Source of the DNA: CAVUAT01 sp963739545
Lineage (GTDB): Bacteria > Actinomycetota > Thermoleophilia > Solirubrobacterales > 70-9
Reading direction: 5' to 3'
DNA length: 64,000 nucleotides
NCBI GenBank assembly: GCA_963739545.1
Contig: CAVUAT010000014.1
Location: 248,001-312,000 of the forward strand
The notes beneath the pieces are model-generated. The model was not told where the DNA came from and made no database searches. It worked only from the letters and a program-made list of their open reading frames with translations. Below are positions 8,342-15,564 of this stretch, one piece after another. The translations under genes were made by a program, and so were the position numbers. Every line of letters starts with the position of its first letter. Positions within the stretch are counted from its first letter, which is position 1.

Positions 8342-8983
8342 CTAAATCGAGCGCAACGCCGTCGCCGCGAGGCGCCCGAGCTCGCGGCCGAGCGAGCCCG
8401 GGGTCCAGCCGTCGGCGCCCGAGAGCAGCAGGCGCGCACCGGACTCCGCGAGGCCGTCCATGACGTGGCCCATCAGCCGCGCGTTCGCGTTGATGGCCGT
8501 GCGGGACTTCGAGCCAGCCTCCGCCTCGAGCCAGCCCTTGGCCAGCTCCGAGAGGGCCTCGACCTGCTGCTCGCGGCCGGCGGCGACGCGCTCGGCGACC
8601 GCGGCGTTGCCACCGCCCTCGCCGAAGAAGATCAAACGGTAGACGGCGGGGTCCTTGTCGACGCCGCGGAGGAATCCGGTGAAGCCGTTGACCAGCGTCT
8701 TGTCCGGGTCGGAGAGGTCGGCGCCCTCGAAGGCACCCTGGACCTCGGCGAGGATCCGCTTCTCCTCGCGGGCGAGCAGCGAGCGGAAGAGCTCGTCCTT
8801 CGACGTGAAGCACGCGTAGACGACGGGCTTGGTGACGCCGGCGGCCTTCGCGACCGCGTCCATCGAGGTCCCTTCGTAGCCGCTCTTCAGGAAGAGCCTC
8901 AGCGCCGCGTCGAGGACCTGCGGGCGCCGGCGTTCGGGCCCGAGATGGGCCGCGCGCTTCTTTGTCTGGGATCCGTCCGCCAT
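8342..8983 (-). CDS. TetR family transcriptional regulator
   Basis: A 213-residue regulator. The N-terminal helix-turn-helix runs through QVLDAALRLFLKSGYEGTSM, AVAKAAGVTKPVVYACF and TSKDELFRSLLAREE (residues 25-75); the rest is a helical ligand domain. Basic residues precede the HTH (QTKKRAAHLGPERRR). It is directly upstream of AIM24 on the same strand with the inverted repeat in between, so AIM24 or itself are plausible targets. Confidence 0.9.
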   Translation of the reverse strand: MADGSQTKKRAAHLGPERRRPQVLDAALRLFLKSGYEGTSMDAVAKAAGVTKPVVYACFTSKDELFRSLLAREEKRILAEVQGAFEGADLSDPDKTLVNGFTGFLRGVDKDPAVYRLIFFGEGGGNAAVAERVAAGREQQVEALSELAKGWLEAEAGSKSRTAINANARLMGHVMDGLAESGARLLLSGADGWTPGSLGRELGRLAATALRSI

Positions 8984-9104
8984 TTTCCCCGTCTAAAGTA
9001 GCTTTTCGCGTTCGCGGGTGGCGCAAACACTCGGGCATGAGCGATTATCGCGGGCGCCGACTCCTGGCCGGTGATCGCCGCGATCCTCGCCCGCGGCGCC
9101 TGAG

Positions 9105-9449
9105 TCAGGCACCGATCAGCAGGCCAATCCGGCGGGTCACCGCGCGGAGGGTCGACCGCTCGACCGCGCCCCAGCGGTCCACCAGCCGTTCGCTGGCCAC
9201 CGAGCGCACGTCCTCGGCCTTGGCGTAGCTCGTCTCGCGCACCCCTCCCTCGGGCGGGTCGATTCGAACGTGGAGGGGCTGGCGCTTGTCGACGCTCGTC
9301 AGCGGAGCGGCGATCACCAGGCCTGCCGGCCCGGAGTTGAACTTGTCAACGGACAGGATCAACGCGGGCCGGACGCCGGTCTGCTCGTGGCCTCGTCCCG
9401 GACTGAAATCGAGTCGCCAGACCTCGCCCTGGCGCGGAGCCCTAGTCAT
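9105..9449 (-). CDS. MazF/PemK-type toxin (endoribonuclease)
   Basis: A 114-residue toxin. It starts at ATG 9449, overlapping the antitoxin gene by 8 nt. Family motifs are RQGEVWRLDFSPGRGHEQTGVRPALILS near the N-terminus (split here by the usual loop), VIAAPLTSV and a C-terminal VRSVASERLVDRWGAV. These match the PemK/MazF barrel that cleaves mRNA. The toxin is second in the pair, the usual order. Confidence 0.9.
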   Translation of the reverse strand: MTRAPRQGEVWRLDFSPGRGHEQTGVRPALILSVDKFNSGPAGLVIAAPLTSVDKRQPLHVRIDPPEGGVRETSYAKAEDVRSVASERLVDRWGAVERSTLRAVTRRIGLLIGA

Positions 9450-9690
9450 CGTCCTCGAGCCCGTCCGCCAGGGTGCCCTCCCAGATGCGGCGCTCCTGCA
9501 ACTCGGCCTCCCACGCAACTGGATCGGCCCGAAGCGCTGCGAACGCAGCATTGGCTGCGTCCAGAAAGCGATCCTGCTCGAGCAGCTCGACGGCGCGCTC
9601 GAGGAGGTCGGCGGTCGACTCGCCGGTCACCTCCCGGAGCCGTCGCAGGCGATCGAGTGTCTCGTCGCTCGCTCTCACCATCTTGGTCAT
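9442..9690 (-). CDS. antitoxin of the MazF-type toxin (ribbon-helix-helix)
   Basis: An 82-residue protein starting at ATG 9690 (MTKMVRASDETLDRLRRL). The N-terminal strand and two helices (TGESTADLLERAVELLEQ) form a ribbon-helix-helix DNA-binding domain. The acidic C-terminus ending LEDDD would wrap the toxin. It overlaps the toxin start by 8 nt. The direct/inverted GTATAC pair just upstream is the likely autoregulatory operator. Confidence 0.86.
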   Translation of the reverse strand: MTKMVRASDETLDRLRRLREVTGESTADLLERAVELLEQDRFLDAANAAFAALRADPVAWEAELQERRIWEGTLADGLEDDD

Positions 9691-9701
9691 CGTGGCCGGA
9701 G

Positions 9702-9720
9702 TGTATACGCTTATGTATAC
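9702..9720 (-). promoter_or_regulatory. candidate toxin-antitoxin operator: paired TGTATAC
   Basis: TGTATAC occurs at 9702-9708 and again at 9714-9720, 12 bp apart; each core GTATAC is itself palindromic. It is 12 nt upstream of the antitoxin ATG and is the only AT-rich stretch nearby, so it could overlap the -10 element. A paired site one helical turn apart fits a ribbon-helix-helix repressor. Confidence 0.6.
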
Positions 9721-9740
9721 GGCAACGTGACGAAAGTCGG

Positions 9741-10172
9741 TCAGTCCTCGAACTCGATCGGCACGTCGGGCGCGATCAGGATCTCGAGCGCGACGCGCTC
9801 GCCGCTCCCGGCCTGCTTCCACTCCCAGAGGCTGATCGCCTTGGAGACGTTTCCGCGGCGCAGCCGGCGGCCGATCAGCCGCGCACGGTCGCGGGGCAGG
9901 TAACCGGCCTGGTGCTCGCCCGCGGCGTCCCAGACTCCGACCGCGTCGGGGTCGTGCGGGTTGTCGGGCTCGGGGACGAGCTTGAGCTCGCAGCCCGGCT
10001 CGAATGACGCGAGCTGGAGCTCGTCGCGGCGGTGGCTGACGCCTGCGACCTTGGCGCGGTAGGCGCCGTCCGGCGGCTCGCGCTCGGGTAGGCGGTAACC
10101 CGAGCCGAGCACCTCGTCGCCCGCCTCGCCGGTGAAGGAGGTCGTGTGGCGGGTGAGGCGGATGGGGTCCAT
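9741..10172 (-). CDS. stand-alone HIRAN-domain protein
   Basis: A 143-residue protein. Residues 38-105 match the HIRAN domain: AKVAGVSHRRDELQLASF, ELKLVPEPDNPHDPDAVGVW, HQAGYLPRDRA. HIRAN domains recognise DNA ends or stalled forks when fused to SNF2 helicases, and small stand-alone bacterial forms exist. The remaining C-terminal 40 residues are mixed beta. It starts at 10172 with no clear operon partner; the antitoxin operator lies just beyond its 3' end. Confidence 0.82.
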   Translation of the reverse strand: MDPIRLTRHTTSFTGEAGDEVLGSGYRLPEREPPDGAYRAKVAGVSHRRDELQLASFEPGCELKLVPEPDNPHDPDAVGVWDAAGEHQAGYLPRDRARLIGRRLRRGNVSKAISLWEWKQAGSGERVALEILIAPDVPIEFED

Positions 10173-10207
10173 GCGGAGAGTTTTCCCGACTCGCGCCTTA
10201 CGTCAAC

Positions 10208-10618
10208 ATGCCGCGCGCCGAACGCCCACGCCTCGCCCCCGCCGACGAGCTGAAGCGCGAGATCCAGGCCGTGCTGCGCGCCGACGACGGGACGCTTTCG
10301 AACCCGCGCTACGCGGGCGGGCCCGGCCGCTTCGACGGCTACGGGTACGTAGCGGCCGAGGCGTATTTCCACCTCGCGGGCGGGCGCGACTCGGGCCTGC
10401 GCCCGATGCAGCTGAACCACCGAGGAGCGAGCCGCTGGTGGCTGCTCGATCCGGCCGGCCGCGTCATCGACATGGCGCTCGCCCGCGGCGAGAAGCCGGC
10501 GTTCCCGTACGAGCGGGGCGCGCCGCGGCCGTTCCGCGGGACCAAGGCCGGGATCTCCCGCGGCGCCCAGGCGATCGTCGACGCCGTGCGGGCAGCGAGG
10601 CGCGATTCGCGCGACTGA
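10208..10618 (+). CDS. hypothetical protein, YunG-like layout
   Basis: A 136-residue protein. A central stretch, FDGYGYVAAEAYFHLAGG, NHRGASRWWLLDPAGRVIDMAL, resembles the layout of YunG-type proteins (small residue near a helix, then a WW-containing strand followed by a 'DG-x-x-ID' strand), although the catalytic-like Cys of those proteins is absent here. The similarity is weak. It is divergent from the HIRAN gene and 52 nt ahead of the ABC exporter genes. Confidence 0.65.
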   Translation: MPRAERPRLAPADELKREIQAVLRADDGTLSNPRYAGGPGRFDGYGYVAAEAYFHLAGGRDSGLRPMQLNHRGASRWWLLDPAGRVIDMALARGEKPAFPYERGAPRPFRGTKAGISRGAQAIVDAVRAARRDSRD

Positions 10619-10670
10619 CGACCTCTCTATTCTCGCGACTCGATTTCGATGATCCCGACAGGAGGTCGTG

Positions 10671-11666
10671 GTGGAAGGGCGCGAGGCGGCGATCGTCGCG
10701 AAGCAGTTGCGGCGGACGTTCGACGATGAGATCGAGGCGGTGCGCGACATCGACCTCGAGGTATCGGAGGGCGAGGTCTTCGGGTTCCTCGGGCCGAACG
10801 GCGCGGGCAAGTCGACGACGGTGCGGATGCTCTGCACCCTCCTCCCTCCCACCGCGGGCGAGGCGACCGTCGCCGGGGCCGATGTCGTCTCCGACGCGAA
10901 GACCGTCCGCACGCGGATCGGCGTCGCGCTGCAGGAGATCGGGCTCGACCCGGTGCAGACCGGCCGCGAGCTGCTCGAGCTGCAGTGCGGCCTTTACGGC
11001 ATCACCGGCGCCGACGGCGCCAAGCGCACGAACGAGCTGCTGGAGCTGGTCGGGCTGACCGAGGCGGCCGACCGCCGCACGAAGAACTACTCGGGCGGGA
11101 TGAAGCGGCGACTCGACCTAGCGAGCGCCCTCGTCCACAACCCGCAGGTCCTCTTCCTCGACGAGCCGACGACCGGGCTCGATCCGGCGTCGCGGCTGAC
11201 CGTCTGGGACGAGGTCCGCCGCATCAACGACACCGGCACCACGATCTTCCTCACCACGCAGTACCTCGAGGAGGCCGACGAGCTCTGCGACCGCCTCGCG
11301 ATCATCGACGACGGCAAGCTCGTCGCCGAGGGCACGCCCGAGGACCTGAAGGCCGAGATCGGCAACGACGTCGTCTCGGTCGAACTGCGCGGCGCCGACC
11401 CCAAGGAGACCGAGCAGGCGATCGGCGACCTCGAGGGCCTCGAGCGGACCGTCGCCGAGGACGGCACCCTCCACCTATACGTCGAGGACGGCGCCTCGTC
11501 GATCGCCGAGATCGTCCGCAAGCTCGACTCCGCGGCCACGCCGGTCGGCGCGATCTCGGTCGCGCAGCCCTCCCTCGACGACGTCTTCCTCGAGGCCACC
11601 GGCCGCCGGCTCGAGGGCGCCAGCCCCGGCGAGGCGACCGAAGAGTTGGAGGAGGAGCGCCGATGA
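10671..11666 (+). CDS. ABC transporter ATP-binding protein, DrrA-like
   Basis: A 331-residue ATPase. Walker A GPNGAGKST, Q-loop ALQEIGLDPVQTG, signature NYSGGMKRRLDLASAL, Walker B VLFLDEPTTGLDP and the H-loop replaced by LTTQYLEEAD, as is usual in the daunorubicin-resistance branch. The C-terminal 90 residues form the accessory domain (VSVELRGADP). AGGAGG at 10660-10665 is 5 nt before GTG 10671, which is preferred over the adjacent GTG 10668. The stop overlaps the permease ATG (ATGA). Exports a hydrophobic compound; substrate unknown. Confidence 0.93.
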   Translation: MEGREAAIVAKQLRRTFDDEIEAVRDIDLEVSEGEVFGFLGPNGAGKSTTVRMLCTLLPPTAGEATVAGADVVSDAKTVRTRIGVALQEIGLDPVQTGRELLELQCGLYGITGADGAKRTNELLELVGLTEAADRRTKNYSGGMKRRLDLASALVHNPQVLFLDEPTTGLDPASRLTVWDEVRRINDTGTTIFLTTQYLEEADELCDRLAIIDDGKLVAEGTPEDLKAEIGNDVVSVELRGADPKETEQAIGDLEGLERTVAEDGTLHLYVEDGASSIAEIVRKLDSAATPVGAISVAQPSLDDVFLEATGRRLEGASPGEATEELEEERR

Positions 11667-12418
11667 ACGAGGTCCTATTGCTCGGCCGCCGCGCCGTCCG
11701 CGAGGTGATCCGCTACCCCGAGGCGACGATCCCGACGCTCTTCATCCCGCTCTTCTTCCTCGCGGTCAACATCGGCCAGGTCTCCGAGACCTTCCCGAGC
11801 ACGACGCCCTTCCTCTTCGGCCAGGACTACGCGGCCTTCCAGCTGCCGGTCTCGCTGATGTTCGCCGTCGCGACCGCGACCACCGGCCTCGCGCTCGTGA
11901 CCGAGATCGACAACGGCTACTTCGACAAGCTGCTGGTCGCCCCGATCCGCCGCACCTCGATCATCGTCGGCCGCCTCGCCGCCGACCTCGTCCGCGGGAT
12001 CGCCGCCTGCATCGTCGTCCTGATCGCCGGCATCGCGTTCGGAGTCCACGTCGAGGCCGGGATCCTCGGCGCGATCGTCCTCGTCCTGCTCGCGGCCGCC
12101 TTCGGCGTCGCCTACGCGGGCTTCGGCATCCTCGTCGCGCTCAAGACCCGCAACGTCCAGGCGACCAACACCAGCTTCCTGCTCTTCTTCCCGCTCCTCT
12201 TCCTGAGCCCGAACTTCGTCCCCTTCGAGCTCCTCACCCCGGTGATGGAGACCCTCGCCCGCATCAACCCGGTCAGCTACGTGATCGTCGGCCTGCGCTC
12301 CCTCATCCTCGAAGGCTGGGTCTGGGAGGACCTCCTCGCCGCCGTCGCGGTGATCGTCGTGATGACGGTGGTGCTGATCGGGCTGTCGCTGCGGGCGATC
12401 GTCACCTACGACCGCTAG
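11663..12418 (+). CDS. ABC transporter permease, ABC-2/DrrB-like
   Basis: A 251-residue membrane protein with six predicted helices. It contains the ABC-2 family segment FDKLLVAPIRRTSIIVGRLAADL and the later PLLFLSPNFVPFE and INPVSYVIVGLRSLI. It is translationally coupled to the ATPase gene (ATGA overlap). Together they form a two-component exporter. A hairpin that may terminate transcription follows at 12435. Confidence 0.92.
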   Translation: MNEVLLLGRRAVREVIRYPEATIPTLFIPLFFLAVNIGQVSETFPSTTPFLFGQDYAAFQLPVSLMFAVATATTGLALVTEIDNGYFDKLLVAPIRRTSIIVGRLAADLVRGIAACIVVLIAGIAFGVHVEAGILGAIVLVLLAAAFGVAYAGFGILVALKTRNVQATNTSFLLFFPLLFLSPNFVPFELLTPVMETLARINPVSYVIVGLRSLILEGWVWEDLLAAVAVIVVMTVVLIGLSLRAIVTYDR

Positions 12419-12434
12419 GTCTCGGTAACGAGGG

Positions 12435-12452
12435 CTCGGTGGTGGCACCGAG
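12435..12452 (+). terminator. hairpin after the ABC exporter operon
   Basis: CTCGGTG and CACCGAG form a 7-bp stem with loop GTGG, 16 nt after the permease stop. There is no T-run, common for terminators in high-GC actinobacteria. Confidence 0.5.
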
Positions 12453-12453
12453 A

Positions 12454-12490
12454 GAGGTAGCGGGGGCCCGATTCGTCTCTCACTACCACC
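12454..12490. repeat. 37-nt structured repeat, copy 1
   Basis: It begins GAGGTAGCGGGGGCCCGATT and ends CTCTCACTACCACC; copy 2 is at 14759-14795 with two differences. GGTAGCG near the 5' end pairs with CACTACC near the 3' end, one G-U wobble, leaving an 18-nt loop. On the minus strand the first half resembles the 3' end of a tRNA (T-arm and acceptor). Confidence 0.7.
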
Positions 12491-12577
12491 GCCCTAGGAT
12501 TCGCGAGGTCAACCGGGAGCCCAGCTAGGCCTCGCAGCCATTCGAACCCCGATGATCGTGAGATCCTTCTCGGAGCG

Positions 12578-13692
12578 ATGAGCGATCGTCCTCGCAGACC
12601 ACCAACCTCCTCGGCTCGTCGCTGTGCACTCTCGACGATTGCGTCGTTGGTCGCGGCGCTTGCTCTATTCGCCGCCGCCGGGCCGGCGTCCGCCTCCCCC
12701 GGCGCGCTCAGGATCCTGCTCGTCGAGGCGCAGTGCGAGCCATCTCAGCCTGCGGCGACGCTGCGAGGCCAGATCATCACCCAGCCGGGAGTAGCCGCCG
12801 TGGACTTCTTCAACGGGGCCCTCGGCACGCCCGACGTCGCACTGCTCAGGGCCTATGACGTCGTCTTGGCGATGGGCGACTGTGGCTGGTCGGACAGGGT
12901 TTCGGTGGGGAACAACCTCGCCGACTACCAGGATCAGGGTGGCGTCGTGGTCGGTGCGGTCTTCAGCTGGCAAGGTACGGGCGCGGGGACCGTCGGGGGC
13001 CGCTGGATGGATGCCGGCTACTCCCCGTATCAGCTGGGCGCCCTCGACCAGCCTGGTCATGACTCGTTGGGCCCCCATGATTCGAACAGCCCCCTGCTCG
13101 CGGGCGTCACGAACCTGTCCGCGCTCTACCGCAGCGCGGTTGCGCTGACCGTGGGCGCTACCGAGCTCGCCCAATGGAGCGACGGCGCCCCAGCGGTCGC
13201 CTTCAAAGGTCGTGCGGTCGCGATCAACGCCAACCTCGGCGACTACTCTGGAACAGGGATTTTTGGCGGTGATTTCGCGAGGATCTTTGTCAACGCCGGC
13301 AGAGCCTACGTCCCCGGAGACCTCAGTCTCGCCGCACGCAAGGCGACCGCCCAAGGCAAGAAGCTGTTGGTACCGATCAGTTGCGCGCTCGGAGCCTCTG
13401 CACGGGTGGAATCGCGCTCGACGCAGTCGCGCCTAAGAACCCGGCGGCCGCGGTGGCCAAGCGAGGTCGAAAGGTTCATCTCGGCGACGCCACCTTCTCC
13501 GTCCCCGGCGGCCAGAAGACGACGCTCAGGGTGACGCTCACCAAGCGGGGGAGGAAGCTGCTCCGCAAGCGCGGGAAGCTCGCCGCCACCGCGACGCTCA
13601 CCGCCAAGCCGGCGATCGTGGGGGTGGCCGACAAGGTCAAAAAGGCCCCGTTGAAGATCCGGGTCGCCAAGAAAAAGAAAAAGAAGCGCTAA
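12578..13692 (+). pseudogene. secreted protein with frameshift, basic C-terminal tail
   Basis: The N-terminal part (12578 to about 13395) has a signal peptide (STIASLVAALALFAAAGPASA) and a domain of about 230 residues with LLRAYDVVLAMGDCGWSD, GGVVVGAVFSWQGTG and ARIFVNAGRAYVPGD, resembling class I glutamine-amidotransferase-like folds of surface proteins. The coding signal then moves to another frame: SLCTGGIALDAVAPKNP continues into VPGGQKTTLRVTLTKRGRK and ends VAKKKKKKR. That C-terminal module is a recurring one in this group. The total span is one base short of a multiple of three, so a 1-nt loss near 13378-13400 would explain it. Codon use is less GC-biased than in neighbours. A sequencing indel is as likely as decay. 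Confidence 0.75.
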
Positions 13693-13771
13693 CCGGGATT
13701 GATCGATCCGGAGGTTGTCCGTGCGTCTCCCAAAGATCTGCTGACGCTCCCGGGCGACGGACCCAGGACAT

Positions 13772-13802
13772 ACGAAAGGCCCGGCGAACCGGGCTCTTTC
13801 GT
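13772..13802 (+). terminator. hairpin terminator after the secreted-protein gene
   Basis: ACGAAAGGCCCGG pairs with CCGGGCTCTTTCGT around loop CGAA, with one bulged T. It lies 80 nt after the gene at 12578-13692 and just before the methyltransferase, separating their transcripts. Confidence 0.7.
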
Positions 13803-13816
13803 GCCGCCTTGTTTCG

Positions 13817-14683
13817 GTGATGCGGCAGGCGTATGTTGCGGTCGTGGGGCAAGCCGCGATCGATCCCGACGCCTTCAATGCCTTCGAGGCGGGAGGTTGG
13901 GAAGAGAAGGCGGCCGGCTATGACCGCTTCTTCGGCGGTATTACCGGCCAACTGGTCGAGCCTCTGCTTGATGCTGCCTCGGTGGGGCCAGGGACGCGGA
14001 TGCTGGATCTCGCCACCGGCCCTGGCTATGGGGCAGCCCGAGGGGCCGAGCGAGGAGCGTCGGTGGTCGGGGTGGATGTTGCCGGGGCGATGGTCTCCCT
14101 CGCCCGCCGGCTGCATCCGGGGCTCGACTTCCGTCAGGCGGACGCACACGAGCTTCCGTTCGACCACGGCTCCTTCGACGCCGTCGTGGGCAACTTCCTG
14201 ATCTTGCACCTCGGACGCCCCGAGCAGGCAATGGAAGGATTCGTGCGCGCGCTCGGTCCGGGCGGCAGGCTCGCGCTGACGGCATGGGACCTACCCGACC
14301 GCGCCCGCTTTCTGGGCGTCTTCCTCGACGCGGTGGCGGAGGCGGGCGCAACGCCCCCCGAGGATCTACCGACCGGACCCGACTTCTTCCGCTTCTCGGC
14401 CGACGAGGAGTTCGACGCCCTCATGCGCGAGCATGGCTTACAGGACCGCGCGGTCAGGAGGATCGCCTTCACCCATCGTGTCGCGACCGCCGACGAGCTC
14501 TGGGACGGCTTACTTGGAGGAACGGTCCGAACTTCAGCGCTCATCGTGCGGCAGCCGGAGCTGACCCGGCGGCGCATCCGAGACGCCTTCGATCGACTCG
14601 TCCGCCGCTACCAACAGGGAGATGTCCTCGAGCTCCCGGTCTCCGTCAAGCTCGCCTCCGGTCGCAAGCCAGACCGGCACTGA
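13817..14683 (+). CDS. class I SAM-dependent methyltransferase
   Basis: A 288-residue protein. Motif I is MLDLATGPGYGAAR, followed by VVGVDVAGAMVSLARR, the acidic-loop region FRQADAHELPFDHGSFDAVV and a post-II block ALGPGGRLALTAWD. These are typical of the UbiE/methyltransf_11 group. GTG 13817, ATG 13820 and GTG 13847 are all possible starts; the terminator ending at 13802 leaves little promoter room. It sits between the two structured repeats in the lower-GC patch. Substrate unknown. Confidence 0.85.
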   Translation: MMRQAYVAVVGQAAIDPDAFNAFEAGGWEEKAAGYDRFFGGITGQLVEPLLDAASVGPGTRMLDLATGPGYGAARGAERGASVVGVDVAGAMVSLARRLHPGLDFRQADAHELPFDHGSFDAVVGNFLILHLGRPEQAMEGFVRALGPGGRLALTAWDLPDRARFLGVFLDAVAEAGATPPEDLPTGPDFFRFSADEEFDALMREHGLQDRAVRRIAFTHRVATADELWDGLLGGTVRTSALIVRQPELTRRRIRDAFDRLVRRYQQGDVLELPVSVKLASGRKPDRH

Positions 14684-14729
14684 AGCGGCTTTAGGTCCTC
14701 AGCCCAGGCGGCCCGAGATTTCTGGAAAA

Positions 14730-14757
14730 CGAAAGGGCCGCAGTTGCGGCCCTTTCG
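14730..14757 (+). terminator. strong 12-bp hairpin terminator
   Basis: CGAAAGGGCCGC and GCGGCCCTTTCG form a perfect 12-bp stem with loop AGTT, 46 nt after the methyltransferase stop. It is followed at once by the structured repeat. Confidence 0.85.
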
Positions 14758-14758
14758 T

Positions 14759-14795
14759 GAGGTAGCGGCGGCCCGATTCGTCTCTCGCTACCACC
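14759..14795. repeat. 37-nt structured repeat, copy 2
   Basis: This copy differs from the one at 12454-12490 at two positions. Here GGTAGCG and CGCTACC form a fully paired 7-bp stem, so the difference in the 3' arm (G here, A there) preserves pairing (G-C versus G-U). Both copies directly follow a hairpin terminator. Confidence 0.7.
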
Positions 14796-14925
14796 CACGG
14801 ATCGTCGAACGAGTCCGCCTTACAGCGTGAGCTCACTACGTCGAGCGGGGGCTCTATGTTGACGCCGCGTACGTAACGGTCTCCTCTCGGTCATCGGGTC
14901 GCTTGTTGCGGAAAGGTGAAGGAAG

Positions 14926-15300
14926 ATGCAGGACTTGGCTGATATTCGTCTTGCGGAAATCCCAAAGCGGTTCCCGAACTGGCTCGTCGCCGCCGACCGC
15001 ATGGCCAATGAGCTGCTTGGTCCGCAGGACTGGTTGATGCGCAAGGGCTCGGGCGATCACTGGCGGGACCAGCCCACCTTCAAGGACTGGTGCCAGGACC
15101 CCCGCGGGGTGGTTCTAGCGGAGACGACCCCGAAGCAGATCGCCATGGCAGACGACGCGGGATGTCGCCTCGAGCTCCTGCGCGGCAGCGTCAGGATGCC
15201 TCGGGCCGCTGACGATTCACGACCGGAGAACGTTTCGCATGTACGCGGCGCAGAGTCGAGCTGGATGCTCGTCTACGCGCCGAGTCTCAGAGACGGGTGA
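14926..15300 (+). CDS. orphan hypothetical protein
   Basis: A 124-residue ORF with a plausible ribosome site (AAGGTGAAGGAAG) 5-6 nt ahead of ATG 14926. The sequence (RFPNWLVAADRMANELLG, HWRDQPTFKDWCQDPRGVV) has no signal peptide or membrane segment and matches no family I know. Codon bias is weaker than in neighbouring genes. It lies in the atypical patch and could be horizontally acquired or not expressed. Confidence 0.45.
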   Translation: MQDLADIRLAEIPKRFPNWLVAADRMANELLGPQDWLMRKGSGDHWRDQPTFKDWCQDPRGVVLAETTPKQIAMADDAGCRLELLRGSVRMPRAADDSRPENVSHVRGAESSWMLVYAPSLRDG

Positions 15301-15451
15301 GCGCAGGCGTCGGGCCGACTAGACCTTCGCGTCGCGGGATAGTCGCCAACGCTTGGGTGCGCTGGAGCGAATACCGCTCTAACGCTGGCCCGGGATCGCC
15401 ACATCCCCGCGGCTCCAAACGAGTTCTCGACTCGAGCTCTACGCCCGATAA

Positions 15452-15472
15452 CTTCGGGTTATGAGCCCGAAG
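15452..15472 (-). other. tRNA-fMet anticodon-arm-like hairpin
   Basis: CTTCGGG and CCCGAAG form a 7-bp stem around a 7-nt loop which reads CTCATAA on the minus strand, the standard loop of tRNA-Met(CAU). The flanks do not form D-arm, T-arm or acceptor, so this is not a complete tRNA gene. Confidence 0.5.
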
Positions 15473-15500
15473 CGGGTCGGGTCTCAGATTGAGCGGTTCC

Positions 15501-15532
15501 TACCATCAGTAGCATTTGCTACCGTTCAGTAG
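15501..15532 (+). promoter_or_regulatory. paired operator-like direct repeats
   Basis: TACCATCAGTAG (15501-15512) and TACCGTTCAGTAG (15520-15532) are near-identical repeats 19 bp apart, just ahead of the acyl-CoA dehydrogenase. Each has a loose TAC...GTA symmetry, as in many TetR-type operators of lipid genes. The regulator is not identified. Confidence 0.5.
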
Positions 15533-15564
15533 GAGCAACCACTTTTAGGAGGCCGACCCCACCC

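Larger units (their letters stand above)
14684..14925. other. intergenic region with terminator and structured repeat
   Basis: This 242-nt gap contains the strong hairpin at 14730-14757, the second structured repeat at 14759-14795 and about 120 nt of leader before the gene at 14926. I see no reading frame worth calling in it. Confidence 0.6.
15301..15564. promoter_or_regulatory. intergenic region upstream of the acyl-CoA dehydrogenase
   Basis: A 264-nt gap without a convincing gene. It holds a hairpin identical to an initiator-tRNA anticodon arm at 15452-15472 and a pair of TACC...CAGTAG repeats at 15501-15532 in a more AT-rich stretch. The AGGAGG ribosome site for the next gene is at 15547-15552. 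Confidence 0.55.

Noticed and set aside
12578..15300. Prophage or transposon in the atypical patch
   Set aside because: No integrase, transposase or phage structural gene; only the repeat pair and codon bias are suggestive.
15400..15500. A complete tRNA-Met gene
   Set aside because: Only the anticodon arm folds; D-arm, T-arm and acceptor do not.
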